DNA from: SIG603 sp963621245
GTDB taxonomy: Bacteria; Bacillota; Clostridia; Oscillospirales; Acutalibacteraceae
Length of the DNA stretch: 64,000 nt
Assembly (NCBI GenBank): GCA_963621245.1
Contig: CAVFCW010000005.1
Span: 1 to 64,000, forward strand
Reading direction: 5' to 3'
Position numbers and translations under genes: made by a program. The notes beneath the pieces are model-generated. The model had not been told where the DNA came from, searched no databases, and saw nothing but the letters and a program-made list of their open reading frames with translations. How positions within the stretch are numbered: position 1 is the stretch's first letter; each line of letters starts with the position of its first letter. Positions 42,031 to 51,159 of this stretch are shown here, in pieces.

Positions 42031-43308
42031 ATGAAAATAAACGAAATAATCTCTTGTATTAAAGACGGCGCATATGATGCCAAGTTGATTGACATATATG
42101 TGGACGAGAATAAAATCGCTTATCAGAGGGAGAGATATCAAAAAGCCCTTGAAGCTTTTAAGACGTGTTACGGCGACGGCGATGTTTCTATTTACAGCGC
42201 ACCGGGCAGAAGTGAAATAGGCGGAAACCACACCGACCACCAGCACGGCGAGGTTTTGGCGGCTTCGGTCAACAGCGACGCTATCGCAGTTGTTGAAAAA
42301 ATAGACGAGCCGTGGGTATATGTTATCTCTCACGGATTTGAACAGATAAAAGTTTCACTCGGAAATCTCGAGAAGATTGGCGAGGAAGAGGAGAGCACGG
42401 CGGCGCTTATCAGAGGCGTTCTCTTTAAAATTAAGGAGAATGGTCACGCGGTAGGCGGATTTAAAGCATATATCACGAGTGATGTGCTTATCGGTTCGGG
42501 CTTGTCTTCTTCCGCCGCATTTGAAACTTTGCTCGGCACAATTGTTTCGGGCGAATACAACGGTGGCGAAATTTCTGCTGTTGAAATAGCTCAGATAGGT
42601 CAGTTTGCGGAGAATGTATATTTCGGTAAGCCCTCGGGACTTATGGACCAGATGGCTTGTTCTGTCGGAAGTCTTGTTCATATCGATTTTGCCGATACGG
42701 ATAAACCTGAGGTCGAGAGTGTTAAATTTGACTTTGACGCTTATGGTTACTCGCTTTGCATTGCCGACACAAAGGGTTCTCATGCGGATTTAACATCCGA
42801 TTACGCTGCAATTCCTACCGAAATGAAGAGCGTTGCAAATCTTTTCGGCAGAGAAGTGTTAGGCGACATCAGCAAAGAATTTGTTCTTGAGAACACGGCA
42901 AAAATCCGTGAAAATTGTGGCGACCGTGCATTCCTTCGTGCATTCCACTATGCTTGTGAGAACGAGAGAGTCGAAAAAGAGGTCGAGGCGCTTAAGACTA
43001 ATAAACTTTCTGAGTTCTTCGATCTTGTGAAGAAATCTGGAAATTCTTCCTATAAATATCTTCAGAATGTTTACACAAGCAAGGATGTTGTTCATCAGAA
43101 TCTTTCTGTCGCGCTTGCAGTGAGTGAGGCGGTTCTCGGTGAAGAGGGTGCTTCGAGAGTTCACGGCGGCGGATTTGCCGGCACGATACAGGCTTTTGTT
43201 CCGAACAATCTTGTTGCCGACTACAAAAAGGCACTTGATGCTGTTTTCGGAGACAACTCCTGTACGGTCATGAAAATTCGCAAGTACGGCGGAATCAAAG
43301 TTATTTAA
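42031..43308 (+). CDS. galK: Galactokinase
   Basis: 425 residues, GHMP kinase fold. The galactokinase signature is present as SAPGRSEIGGNHTDHQHGEVLAASV, the ATP-binding loop as VLIGSGLSSSAAFETLLG, and the C-terminal motif as RVHGGGFAGTIQAFV. It phosphorylates galactose at C1 for the Leloir pathway. The protein is about 30 residues longer than common GalK, mostly at the N-terminus. Its own promoter and dyad lie upstream, and galT follows 23 bases later. No galE or galM is in the window. Confidence 0.95.
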   Translation: MKINEIISCIKDGAYDAKLIDIYVDENKIAYQRERYQKALEAFKTCYGDGDVSIYSAPGRSEIGGNHTDHQHGEVLAASVNSDAIAVVEKIDEPWVYVISHGFEQIKVSLGNLEKIGEEEESTAALIRGVLFKIKENGHAVGGFKAYITSDVLIGSGLSSSAAFETLLGTIVSGEYNGGEISAVEIAQIGQFAENVYFGKPSGLMDQMACSVGSLVHIDFADTDKPEVESVKFDFDAYGYSLCIADTKGSHADLTSDYAAIPTEMKSVANLFGREVLGDISKEFVLENTAKIRENCGDRAFLRAFHYACENERVEKEVEALKTNKLSEFFDLVKKSGNSSYKYLQNVYTSKDVVHQNLSVALAVSEAVLGEEGASRVHGGGFAGTIQAFVPNNLVADYKKALDAVFGDNSCTVMKIRKYGGIKVI

Positions 43309-43331
43309 TCGGTTTCGAAGAGGTGACTGCA

Positions 43332-44822
43332 ATGATAGACGATTTAATCTATGAGCTGATTTTGTATGCGGAGAAAAACGAGCTTGTCTCAGAAGAGGAC
43401 GAGGTTTATATAACCAACTCACTTCTTGAGCTTTTTGAGCGTGACGAGTATTTTCCAAAGAACAAAGTGAGCGAACCGAGAGAAATTCACGAGATTCTTG
43501 AGGATATGATGGCTTATGCCGAAGAAAACGGCATATTAAATGATCCTACAGCTACCGTCAAGGATTTGTTTGATACCAAAATTATGGGCAAAGTTACGCC
43601 GGCACCGTCCGTTGTGAGAACAAGATTCAAACAGCTTTACACAATTTCTCCCGAGGAAGCAACAGACGATTACTATCGCTTCAGCAAAGCGACTAACTAT
43701 ATACGTGCTGACAGAATAAAGAAGGACGAGAAGTGGATGGTCGATTCCGAATACGGAAAAATCGACATCACGATAAATCTTTCCAAACCCGAGAAAGACC
43801 CAAGAGACATTGCGAGAGCGGGCAAGGCTAAAAAATCTGCATATCCCGCTTGCCAGCTTTGCAGAGAGAACGAGGGTTATGCCGGAACATTTTCTCATCC
43901 CGCAAGACAGAACCACAGAATAATTCCGTTGGAGCTTTTCGGAGAAAGATACTATCTTCAGTATTCTCCGTATGTTTATTACAACGAGCACTGCATCGTA
44001 TTTAACGAAAAACACGTTCCGATGGTGATAAACAGGGCGACATTTGAGAAACTTCTCGATTTTGTCACGCAGTTTCCGCACTACACAGTCGGTTCAAATG
44101 CTGATTTGCCGATAGTCGGCGGTTCTATTTTAAGCCACGATCACTTCCAGGGCGGAAGATATGTTTTTGCCATGGCAAAAGCAGAATGCGAATCGCACTT
44201 TGAACTTAAGGATTACCCGAATGTTTCAGCCGGCATACTGAACTGGCCTATGTCCGTAATCAGACTTAGCGGTTCCGATGTAGAAGAGCTTGTTGCCGCC
44301 GCAGATCATATTTTAACTGCTTGGCGAAGATATTCGGACGAAAAAGCGTTCATATTCTCCGAGACTGACGGTGTTCCTCACAATACAATCACTCCGATTG
44401 CAAGAAAAAAGAACGGAAAATACGAGCTTGATCTTGTCTTGAGGAACAACATAACAACGGACGAAAATCCGCTTGGTGTTTTCCATCCGCACGCAAAGCT
44501 TCATCACATCAAAAAAGAGAATATTGGTCTTATCGAGGTTATGGGTCTTGCCGTACTTCCCGCAAGACTTAAAAAAGAGATGCACGAGCTTGAAAGAGCC
44601 GTTTTGAATAATGAGGATTTGAGAGCAAACGAGCTTACCGCATCGCACGCCGACTGGGCTGATGGATGGAAAAATAACTATGAACTCACAGCTGAAAATA
44701 TCCACGCTATTGTTCAGAAAGAAATCGGCAAGGTGTTTGTTGAGGTTCTCGAGGATGCGGGAGTGTTCAAGAGAACGGAAGAGGGAAGAGGAGCTTTCAT
44801 GCGCTTTGTAAATTCTCTGTAA
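43332..44822 (+). CDS. galT: Galactose-1-phosphate uridylyltransferase, class II
   Basis: ATG 43332 has AGAGGTG at a good distance, so the GTG at 43323 is not used; 496 residues, the length of the Firmicutes class II enzyme. The catalytic His motif is GGSILSHDHFQGGRY, with FHPHAKLHHIKKENIGLIEVMGLAVLP in the C-terminal part. It exchanges UMP between UDP-glucose and galactose-1-phosphate. It follows galK and ends at a terminator. Confidence 0.95.
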   Translation: MIDDLIYELILYAEKNELVSEEDEVYITNSLLELFERDEYFPKNKVSEPREIHEILEDMMAYAEENGILNDPTATVKDLFDTKIMGKVTPAPSVVRTRFKQLYTISPEEATDDYYRFSKATNYIRADRIKKDEKWMVDSEYGKIDITINLSKPEKDPRDIARAGKAKKSAYPACQLCRENEGYAGTFSHPARQNHRIIPLELFGERYYLQYSPYVYYNEHCIVFNEKHVPMVINRATFEKLLDFVTQFPHYTVGSNADLPIVGGSILSHDHFQGGRYVFAMAKAECESHFELKDYPNVSAGILNWPMSVIRLSGSDVEELVAAADHILTAWRRYSDEKAFIFSETDGVPHNTITPIARKKNGKYELDLVLRNNITTDENPLGVFHPHAKLHHIKKENIGLIEVMGLAVLPARLKKEMHELERAVLNNEDLRANELTASHADWADGWKNNYELTAENIHAIVQKEIGKVFVEVLEDAGVFKRTEEGRGAFMRFVNSL

Positions 44823-44876
44823 AACAAAAAATAAGTATAAGGGACGCACCCGATTTGTAATACCACCTTCCTTATG

Positions 44877-44915
44877 AAAACTGTCCGAGAGCATTGCTTT
44901 CGGACAGTTTTCTCT
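44877..44915 (+). terminator. Terminator of galKT
   Basis: AAAACTGTCCGA (44877-44888) pairs with TCGGACAGTTTT (44900-44911), then TCTCTT. Confidence 0.85.
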
Positions 44916-44917
44916 TG

Positions 44918-44948
44918 TAAAAACGGTGCAGGTTTTGTTCTGCACCGT
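44918..44948 (-). terminator. Terminator of the hypB operon
   Basis: Stem ACGGTGCAG/CTGCACCGT (44923-44931 and 44940-44948). On the minus strand it runs into TTTTTACA. Confidence 0.8.
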
Positions 44949-44961
44949 CATTTGTTTAAGT

Positions 44962-45630
44962 TTATTTATTCCACTCGTCGATTTGCTTTCTGAGCCAGTT
45001 CACCCAGTTTTCAATTCCTTCGCCTGTTTTTGCACTGATGAAGTAAATCTCGCAATTGGGATTGAGCTTTTTTATCCTCTCGACAACAGCTTCATCGTCA
45101 AAATCAAACACGCACTTCGTATCTATTTTGTTTATGAGAACGCAGTCGCTTATCGTGAACATGAGCGGATATTTGAGCGGCTTGTCGTCACCCTCTGGAA
45201 CTGATAAAATCATGGCATTCTTTGATGCGCCCGTGTCAAATTCGGCTGGGCAAACGAGATTGCCGACATTTTCGAGAACGACAAAATCAAAATCTTCGGC
45301 GTCAAAATTATCGAGACCCTGTTTTGTCATGCCAGCGTCAAGGTGACACATTCCGCCCGTATGGAGCTGAATCGACTTTGCACCCGTCTCTGCAATAGCC
45401 TTTGCATCAACCTCGCTGTCAATATCGGCTTCCATTACACCGATTTTATATTCGTCTTTAAGTGCGGCGATTGTCTGCTTGAGTGTTGTCGTCTTTCCGC
45501 TTCCGGGGGAAGACATAAGATTCAAAAGAAAAGTCTTATCTTTCTTAAGTCTTTCACGGAGTTTGTCCGCTTCTCTGTCGTTGTTTTCAAATACTGAATG
45601 TTTGATTTCTATTACTTTGTAGCTGTCCAT
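44962..45630 (-). CDS. hypB: HypB, nickel-insertion GTPase
   Basis: 222 residues. P-loop SSPGSGKTTTLKQT, metal-site residues in HTGGMCHLDAGM and ENVGNLVCPAEFD, and the GTP-specificity motif NKID are all present. The N-terminal CxxCGC high-affinity nickel site and the His-rich stretch of some HypB proteins are absent, so it works as a delivery GTPase rather than a store. It hands nickel, with HypA, to [NiFe]-hydrogenase or another Ni enzyme. No hydrogenase gene is in the window. Second gene of the unit begun by the DUF5692-like gene. Confidence 0.93.
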   Translation of the reverse strand: MDSYKVIEIKHSVFENNDREADKLRERLKKDKTFLLNLMSSPGSGKTTTLKQTIAALKDEYKIGVMEADIDSEVDAKAIAETGAKSIQLHTGGMCHLDAGMTKQGLDNFDAEDFDFVVLENVGNLVCPAEFDTGASKNAMILSVPEGDDKPLKYPLMFTISDCVLINKIDTKCVFDFDDEAVVERIKKLNPNCEIYFISAKTGEGIENWVNWLRKQIDEWNK

Positions 45631-45641
45631 GGTACCTCTTA

Positions 45642-46694
45642 TTATTTGTTGTTTATTTGTGCTCTTTCAAGCGCAAGCTCGTAATCTCTTTGGTAGGTGA
45701 ATATCTCTTTCTTGTACGGATTCGTCTTAGTCTCGATTGCACGCTTTATAATTATCGCAAGTATAATCACGTTTGCGGCAAGGGCAAGCACTGCGAGAAT
45801 GCCCTGAGCTCTCGGATCTGCACTTGTCGGTGCAGCTGCAGCGTTCATCACATATCCCTTTGGATAAACTGATGAGTAGACTGCGAATTTATCACTTAAC
45901 ATGAACTGCGGCACGATCTGAGCGAACATACACCAAATTGCAAGTGTGTTCGCACGGTTCTGAATCCAACCGCCCTTGTTCCAAAGTGCGTTTGCAAAAG
46001 TAGGAGCAAGCAGTAAAGCAAGACCGCAATACCAGCTGTGGGTGGGAAGATTGTTGTAAGTGTACTCAAAGTTCCAAATATCATAGGCGACAATATAGCA
46101 CCAGGTCATATCGGGCCATAGCATATCCGTTTGATCTTTAGATTGGTAAATTCCCCACCAGCCTGTCATACAGAATATGTTGATGAGACCGGCAATGCCA
46201 TTCACCCAGTTCCACCAACCGCCGTAAAGCCAAATTCCTTCGTTGGAATACCACCAAGCTGAGCCTGTCTCTGCAAGGGCGTTTGCGCCTTTTATAGCTG
46301 ACTCAAAGTCGGATGCAACTGCGATGAGAATGTTGATTGCAACAATGAGGAACGGGAAAACCTTGAACCACTCGGTTTTGCCGATGCTCCATTTATATTT
46401 AAGGAACATAAAACCGATGCAGCCGATTGTGGCGGCATATAATTTTGCATAGTGGAACCAGCCGTTCATGTGAAGGTAGGTGGGGTTATTAAGCGCCCAC
46501 TCGCTTCCGCTTTTAACACCACACATAATAGCGATAAAATAAACGGACAGAACCACAGGCACGACAATGAAACAGAATATTCCACCTGCTCTGCTTCGCC
46601 TTGCAACTTCATTGAGGACGATAAGTCCCACAAATGCCATAAGCCAACCCAACAGTTGGGTTATTGATGAGTCGCCGTAAATGTGAAAAAACAT
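45642..46694 (-). CDS. Polytopic membrane protein, DUF5692-like (350 aa)
   Basis: The frame runs from 46733, but the ATG at 46694 with GAGGAGG upstream is the start. Eight or nine membrane helices, very rich in Trp and aromatic residues (for example WWYSNEGIWLYGGWWNWVNGIAGL and DMTWCYIVAYDIWNFEYTYNN). I recognise it only as like DUF5692. The charged C-terminus (ERAQINNK) is cytosolic. Its partner gene is hypB, 11 bases downstream, and it is divergent from an Fe-S flavoprotein gene, so a link to redox or nickel metabolism is likely but unproven. Confidence 0.75.
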   Translation of the reverse strand: MFFHIYGDSSITQLLGWLMAFVGLIVLNEVARRSRAGGIFCFIVVPVVLSVYFIAIMCGVKSGSEWALNNPTYLHMNGWFHYAKLYAATIGCIGFMFLKYKWSIGKTEWFKVFPFLIVAINILIAVASDFESAIKGANALAETGSAWWYSNEGIWLYGGWWNWVNGIAGLINIFCMTGWWGIYQSKDQTDMLWPDMTWCYIVAYDIWNFEYTYNNLPTHSWYCGLALLLAPTFANALWNKGGWIQNRANTLAIWCMFAQIVPQFMLSDKFAVYSSVYPKGYVMNAAAAPTSADPRAQGILAVLALAANVIILAIIIKRAIETKTNPYKKEIFTYQRDYELALERAQINNK

Positions 46695-46750
46695 AGTATA
46701 CCTCCTCAAAAATGTTAAATTTGATATACACACACCTTGTACTTAAACAC

Positions 46751-46830
46751 ATAGTATCACTCACAAAAGCCTTAGTCAAGTTAAATATTTAACAATTTCG
46801 GTTGACTTTGTTCTCTAAAAGATATAAAAT
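46751..46830. promoter_or_regulatory. Divergent promoters with a Rex-type operator
   Basis: Minus promoter: TTGACT (46779-46774), 17 bases, TACTAT (46756-46751). Plus promoter: TTGACT (46802-46807), 17 bases, TAAAAT (46825-46830). Between them 46778-46795 reads AAGTTAAATATTTAACAA, a match at 16 of 18 positions (counting the four free ones) to the Rex box TTGTTAANNNNTTAACAA. It overlaps the minus -35 box and stands just above the plus one. Rex senses NADH/NAD and represses fermentation and hydrogen genes in Gram-positives. Confidence 0.7.
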
Positions 46831-46861
46831 TATTCTACTATATAAGTTGGAGATGTGTGTT

Positions 46862-49762
46862 ATGCCAAAAAGATACGAATACGTTACCCCTCCCAGCATG
46901 GGAGTTAAAAATCCGCGCCCAAAAGTTGCCGCAGTCGGTAAGAAAATTACGGATGTTGTCGACCACAAGCTGAAGGGCGTCACTTCCGACGATGCGGAGT
47001 ACTGGGGACTTGCCGATATTCTGACCGATGATATGTGTGATGTTATATTATCAATGGGACTTAGAAAACCCGAGACATTCGAACAGATTGCACGCAAGAA
47101 TCGACAGTTTTCTGAGGAAAAGCTTCAGGAGATGCTCGATTACATGAGCTATGTCGGTATTTTGGAATACGACTACGGTTACCACTACGACCACAACGGA
47201 AGAACTGCGCCGCCTTCCGAGAGAAGGTATATTCTGCCGATGTTCGTTCCCGGTTCGGCTGAACTTTTCAATATTCACGAGCTTCCGCCCGACGGGATAA
47301 ATCAGCGCCTTATCGATCACCCTGAGCTTGCTTCGTTCTTCGAGAGAATGACGTTTGTTCCGCTTGCCGGAATAACTCACATGGTTCCTCCGGGCGGTTC
47401 CGGAGTCGGCATGCACGTAATTCCCGTTGAAAAAGCAATTTCAATGGAAAACGGCGTTATGGATATAGAACAACTTTCCTATTGGCTCAAGAAATACGAG
47501 GGGCACATCGGAGTTGCCAGATGTTCTTGCCGTGCTTCGAGAACTGCGCTCGACGAGGGCTGTGCCGACGATGATTATGGTTGGTGCATAGGCGTCGGAG
47601 ATTTTGCCGATTACTGCCGTGAAACTCATAAGGGACACGACATCACTTATGATGAGGCAATGGAGATTCTAAAGAACGCCGAGAAAAACGGATTTGTTCA
47701 TCAGATCACCAATATCGACGGTGACAACAAGGTTTTCGGTATTTGCAACTGCAACGTCAATATTTGCAATGCACTGAGAACTTCACAGCTTTTCAATACT
47801 CCCAATCTTTCCCGTTCGGCTTATACTGCCAAGGTTGAACCCGATAAATGCGTAGCTTGCGGAAAGTGCGTTGAGTATTGCCCGGCGGGAGCTGTGCGTT
47901 TGGGTCAAAAACTATGCACAACTCACGGAGAAGTTGTTTATCCGAGAAGAACTCTTCCGGAACAGTCATCCTTAAAGGAATACCTCAACTGGAAGGAGGA
48001 CAAGTGGGACGAAGATTACCGTGACAACAACAGAATAAACTGTTATGACACAGGCACTGCACCTTGCAAAACGGCTTGCCCCGCTCATATTGCCGTACAG
48101 GGATACCTCAAAATGGCGGCACAGGGTAGATATAAGGATGCTCTCGCATTAATCAAGAAAGACAATCCGTTCCCAGCCATTTGCGGACGAGTTTGCAACC
48201 ATAAGTGCGAGGACGCTTGCACAAGAGGTCTTGTGGACAGAGCGGTTTCTATCGATGCGGTCAAGAAATTTATAGCCGAACAGGATTTGAACGCAGAAAC
48301 AAGATATGTACCCGAGGTTGTAATCGCTTCGAACAGATATGACCACTGGAGTCAGAAAATTGCCATTATCGGTGCGGGCCCTGCCGGTCTTTCATGCGCG
48401 TATTATCTTGCAACTAAAGGTTATAAGCCGACTGTATTTGAGAAGAGCGAAAAGCCGGGCGGCATGATGCGTTACGGAATTCCGTCTTATAAGCTTGAAA
48501 AAGACATAATCGACGCTGAAATAGATGTTATCAAAGAGCTTGGCGTTGAGGTTAAATGCGGCGTTGAAGTCGGCAAAGACGTAACACTTGACGAACTCAG
48601 AAAAGAGGGCTTCGAGGCATTTTACATCGCTATCGGCTGTCAGGGCGGAAAACTTGCCGGAGTTAAAGGCGAGGATGCGAACGGTATAGAAATTGCCGTT
48701 GATTTTTTACACGAGGCAAGCGAAAATCAGTCAAGAAAACTTGAGGGAGATATTGTTGTTATCGGCGGCGGAAATGTAGCGGTTGACTGCGCAAGAACAG
48801 CGCACAGATTCGGCGCAGAAAATGTAACTATGGTTTGCCTTGAAAACAGAGACAATATGCCCGCTTCTAACGAGGAAATTGAAGAAACTCTCGAGGAGAA
48901 CATCAAGATTTGCAATTCTTGGGGGCCAAAAGAGATAATCAAGGACGAGAACGGCAACGTGAAGTCGGTTATATTTAAGAAGTGTTTCAGAACCATTGAT
49001 CCGAACACAGGTAAATTCGATCCCGTTTATGACGAGAGCGAAACCAAAGAAATCAAAGCTGACAGAGTGGTTTATGCAATCGGACAGTCGGTTGACTGGG
49101 GAAATCTCTTGGACGGCGAAAACGTAGAACTGAGAAACGGCAGATATCCGATTGCAGACGGACTTACATATCAGACCTCACAAAAGGATATTTTTGTCGG
49201 CGGAGATGTTTACACGGGTCCTAAGTTTGTCATTGATGCGGTCGAGGCGGGAAAATGCGCCGCTGAGTCGCTTCACAGATTCGTGCATCCGCACGCAAGC
49301 CTTACAATCGGCAGAAACCGCCGTGATTTTATCGAGCTTGATAAATCGGACGTCGTTATCGATTGTTACGACAATTCTTCACGACAGGAAGCCGGCAAGG
49401 ACGAAAGCGTTGATCACAAAATGTCGTTCAGAGACGCACACAAGACCTTAACTGAGGAGCAGGTGAGAATCGAAACATCGCGTTGTCTCGGATGCGGTGC
49501 GTCGGTAGTCGATCCGAACAGGTGCTTGGGCTGCGGTGTTTGTACAACAAAGTGCGAATTTGACGCAATTAAGCTTCACCGTGATCATCCCGAGGCATCA
49601 AAGATGGTCGTTGCCGAGGACAAGATGAAGCATATTTTGCCTTATTTTGTTAAAAATGTCGCTAAGCTTGCAATAAAGAGAGTGCCGAAAGAAGTTAAAG
49701 ACTACGAGAAGAAGTACGAGGACTTCCGTCAGGCTATCGGCAAAGATACCGAAAAGCACTGA
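46862..49762 (+). CDS. Large Fe-S flavoprotein, GltD-like with extra ferredoxin domains (966 aa)
   Basis: ATG 46862 is chosen over upstream codons because GGAG lies before it. An N-terminal region (1-290) has a winged-helix-like segment and a Cys-rich block (CSCRASRTALDEGC, then C-x-ICNCN). A [4Fe-4S] ferredoxin motif CVACGKCVEYCPAGA follows. Residues about 400-860 are like the glutamate synthase small subunit: Cys-rich helix block, FAD site IAIIGAGPAGLSCAYYLA and NADPH site VVIGGGNVAVDCARTAHRFGA. The C-terminus has CLGCGVCTTKCEFDAI. It should pass electrons between NAD(P)H and a ferredoxin-like partner. It is co-transcribed with hypA. Confidence 0.88.
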   Translation: MPKRYEYVTPPSMGVKNPRPKVAAVGKKITDVVDHKLKGVTSDDAEYWGLADILTDDMCDVILSMGLRKPETFEQIARKNRQFSEEKLQEMLDYMSYVGILEYDYGYHYDHNGRTAPPSERRYILPMFVPGSAELFNIHELPPDGINQRLIDHPELASFFERMTFVPLAGITHMVPPGGSGVGMHVIPVEKAISMENGVMDIEQLSYWLKKYEGHIGVARCSCRASRTALDEGCADDDYGWCIGVGDFADYCRETHKGHDITYDEAMEILKNAEKNGFVHQITNIDGDNKVFGICNCNVNICNALRTSQLFNTPNLSRSAYTAKVEPDKCVACGKCVEYCPAGAVRLGQKLCTTHGEVVYPRRTLPEQSSLKEYLNWKEDKWDEDYRDNNRINCYDTGTAPCKTACPAHIAVQGYLKMAAQGRYKDALALIKKDNPFPAICGRVCNHKCEDACTRGLVDRAVSIDAVKKFIAEQDLNAETRYVPEVVIASNRYDHWSQKIAIIGAGPAGLSCAYYLATKGYKPTVFEKSEKPGGMMRYGIPSYKLEKDIIDAEIDVIKELGVEVKCGVEVGKDVTLDELRKEGFEAFYIAIGCQGGKLAGVKGEDANGIEIAVDFLHEASENQSRKLEGDIVVIGGGNVAVDCARTAHRFGAENVTMVCLENRDNMPASNEEIEETLEENIKICNSWGPKEIIKDENGNVKSVIFKKCFRTIDPNTGKFDPVYDESETKEIKADRVVYAIGQSVDWGNLLDGENVELRNGRYPIADGLTYQTSQKDIFVGGDVYTGPKFVIDAVEAGKCAAESLHRFVHPHASLTIGRNRRDFIELDKSDVVIDCYDNSSRQEAGKDESVDHKMSFRDAHKTLTEEQVRIETSRCLGCGASVVDPNRCLGCGVCTTKCEFDAIKLHRDHPEASKMVVAEDKMKHILPYFVKNVAKLAIKRVPKEVKDYEKKYEDFRQAIGKDTEKH

Positions 49763-49772
49763 GAGGCGCTTT

Positions 49773-50117
49773 ATGCATGAGCTTGGAGTAGTATTCTATG
49801 TTATTGACGATGTGAAAAAGGTTGCCGAAGAAAACGATGTTGAGCATGTGCACAGCGTGACAATAGAGCTTGGTGAGGTTTCAACCGTTATTCCCGAATA
49901 CCTTATTGATTGTTGGAACTGGGCGGTAAAAAAGCACGATATTCTCCTTGACTGCGAACTCAAGATTGAGAGAATAGACGCTGTAACCTACTGCACGGCT
50001 TGCGGTGAAAAATATCCTACCGTCAAGTTCGGAAAGGTTTGCCCGAATTGCGGCAGTGACGAAACTTATCTTGTTCAAGGCAATGAATTTAACATCAAGG
50101 AAATTGAAGTGACATAA
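49773..50117 (+). CDS. hypA: HypA, nickel metallochaperone
   Basis: 114 residues, normal length. The N-terminal MHE provides the nickel ligands, and the zinc domain has the two pairs CTACGEKY and CPNCGS. It works with HypB in nickel delivery to hydrogenase or urease-type enzymes. Ten bases after the Fe-S flavoprotein and thus under the same Rex-type promoter. HypA and HypB are encoded on opposite strands about 4 kb apart, an unusual split. A terminator follows. Confidence 0.94.
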   Translation: MHELGVVFYVIDDVKKVAEENDVEHVHSVTIELGEVSTVIPEYLIDCWNWAVKKHDILLDCELKIERIDAVTYCTACGEKYPTVKFGKVCPNCGSDETYLVQGNEFNIKEIEVT

Positions 50118-50121
50118 AGAA

Positions 50122-50158
50122 AAAGTCGGGTACTTAACTGTATCCGACTTTCTTGTGT
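50122..50158. terminator. Bidirectional terminator
   Basis: AAAGTCGG (50122-50129) with CCGACTTT (50144-50151), inner TAC/GTA, then CTTG. Between hypA and the convergent MBL gene. Confidence 0.75.
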
Positions 50159-50160
50159 GA

Positions 50161-51039
50161 TTAAATATAAACATCCAAATCCTGACCGTTGTGCACTTCG
50201 CCGTCATAAACAGATTTAATTTCCTCTAAAATGGCGTACTCACGCTCTTTGATGTGCTTGGTCATATTGATGCTGTTGTCAAATATCATGGTGTGATAAA
50301 TTCGGTGGTAAGTGACAAGCTGTTTCGGCTTGATTTCTCGGCACATCTCACCCAAAGCTATCGATGAGGTATGCACCGATGAGTGATATTTCTGCCAGTG
50401 CTCGGCGCGCTCTTTAAGCCCTGCTGTATAAAATACCTCGTGAAGTAAAATATCGCATCCTTTCGCCTTTTCAACCATTAATTCACTCGGACAAGTGTCG
50501 CCGGAAATGACAATGACCTTATCGGGCGTTGTAAATTTAAAGCTGAAAGAATCGAGTGTTCCGTGATAAGCCGTGAAAGCTTCAACCGTCACGAGATCAT
50601 CTTTATAAACATAGCCGTTTTCAATTTCGGTAACTTCGGTTTTGTAACCGTTTTCGTTGCCCTGTTCGTCACCGTTCAGTCTGAAATCAATGTCAACTTT
50701 ATATGCTTCGGTCGTGCAGTCAACCATATGCTTTAATCCCTTTGGCCCGAAAAGTTTAAGCGGTTCGTTTCTTGTAAGTACCCAAGGGGTGAAAATTAAA
50801 TCGGCAAGTCCTGTCGTGTGGTCGGAGTGCAGATGAGTGCAAAAAGCCGTTGCCAAATTTCTCGGATTCAATTCGTCTATTCCCATGGCGAAAGCCTTAG
50901 TGCATTGTCTGACCACACCTGCGCCGAAATCGACAAGATAGGCTCTGTCGTCAACGATAACTGCGCTAGCGGGGCCGTTTGCCCACGGTTCGGCATTCGG
51001 AGTGCCCGTTCCGAGTAATACTAATTTAGTTCTGCTCAT
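50161..51039 (-). CDS. MBL-fold metal-dependent hydrolase (RNase Z-like family)
   Basis: The ATG at 51039 has GGAG at a good distance; 292 residues. It carries the metal-binding motif THLHSDHTTGLADL, SGDTCPSE and a late TYHRI. The start LVLLGTGTPNAEPWANGPASAVIVDDRAYLVDFGAG is typical of the RNase Z/arylsulfatase-like branch. It lacks the long exosite arm of true tRNase Z, so it may act on a small molecule. Single gene. Confidence 0.85.
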   Translation of the reverse strand: MSRTKLVLLGTGTPNAEPWANGPASAVIVDDRAYLVDFGAGVVRQCTKAFAMGIDELNPRNLATAFCTHLHSDHTTGLADLIFTPWVLTRNEPLKLFGPKGLKHMVDCTTEAYKVDIDFRLNGDEQGNENGYKTEVTEIENGYVYKDDLVTVEAFTAYHGTLDSFSFKFTTPDKVIVISGDTCPSELMVEKAKGCDILLHEVFYTAGLKERAEHWQKYHSSVHTSSIALGEMCREIKPKQLVTYHRIYHTMIFDNSINMTKHIKEREYAILEEIKSVYDGEVHNGQDLDVYI

Positions 51040-51103
51040 AATTTTCTCCAAAAGTTTTTTCTACATAATAGCACTTTATAAAGAATAATACAATTGCGCT
51101 TGG

Positions 51104-51132
51104 TTGAAAACGCCCTTAATTTGTGATACAAT
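51104..51132 (+). promoter_or_regulatory. Promoter of the PPOX-family gene
   Basis: TTGAAA (51104-51109), 17 bases, TACAAT (51127-51132). Confidence 0.65.
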
Positions 51133-51159
51133 CAGAAAAAATGTAAGGGGGTGTTTTAA

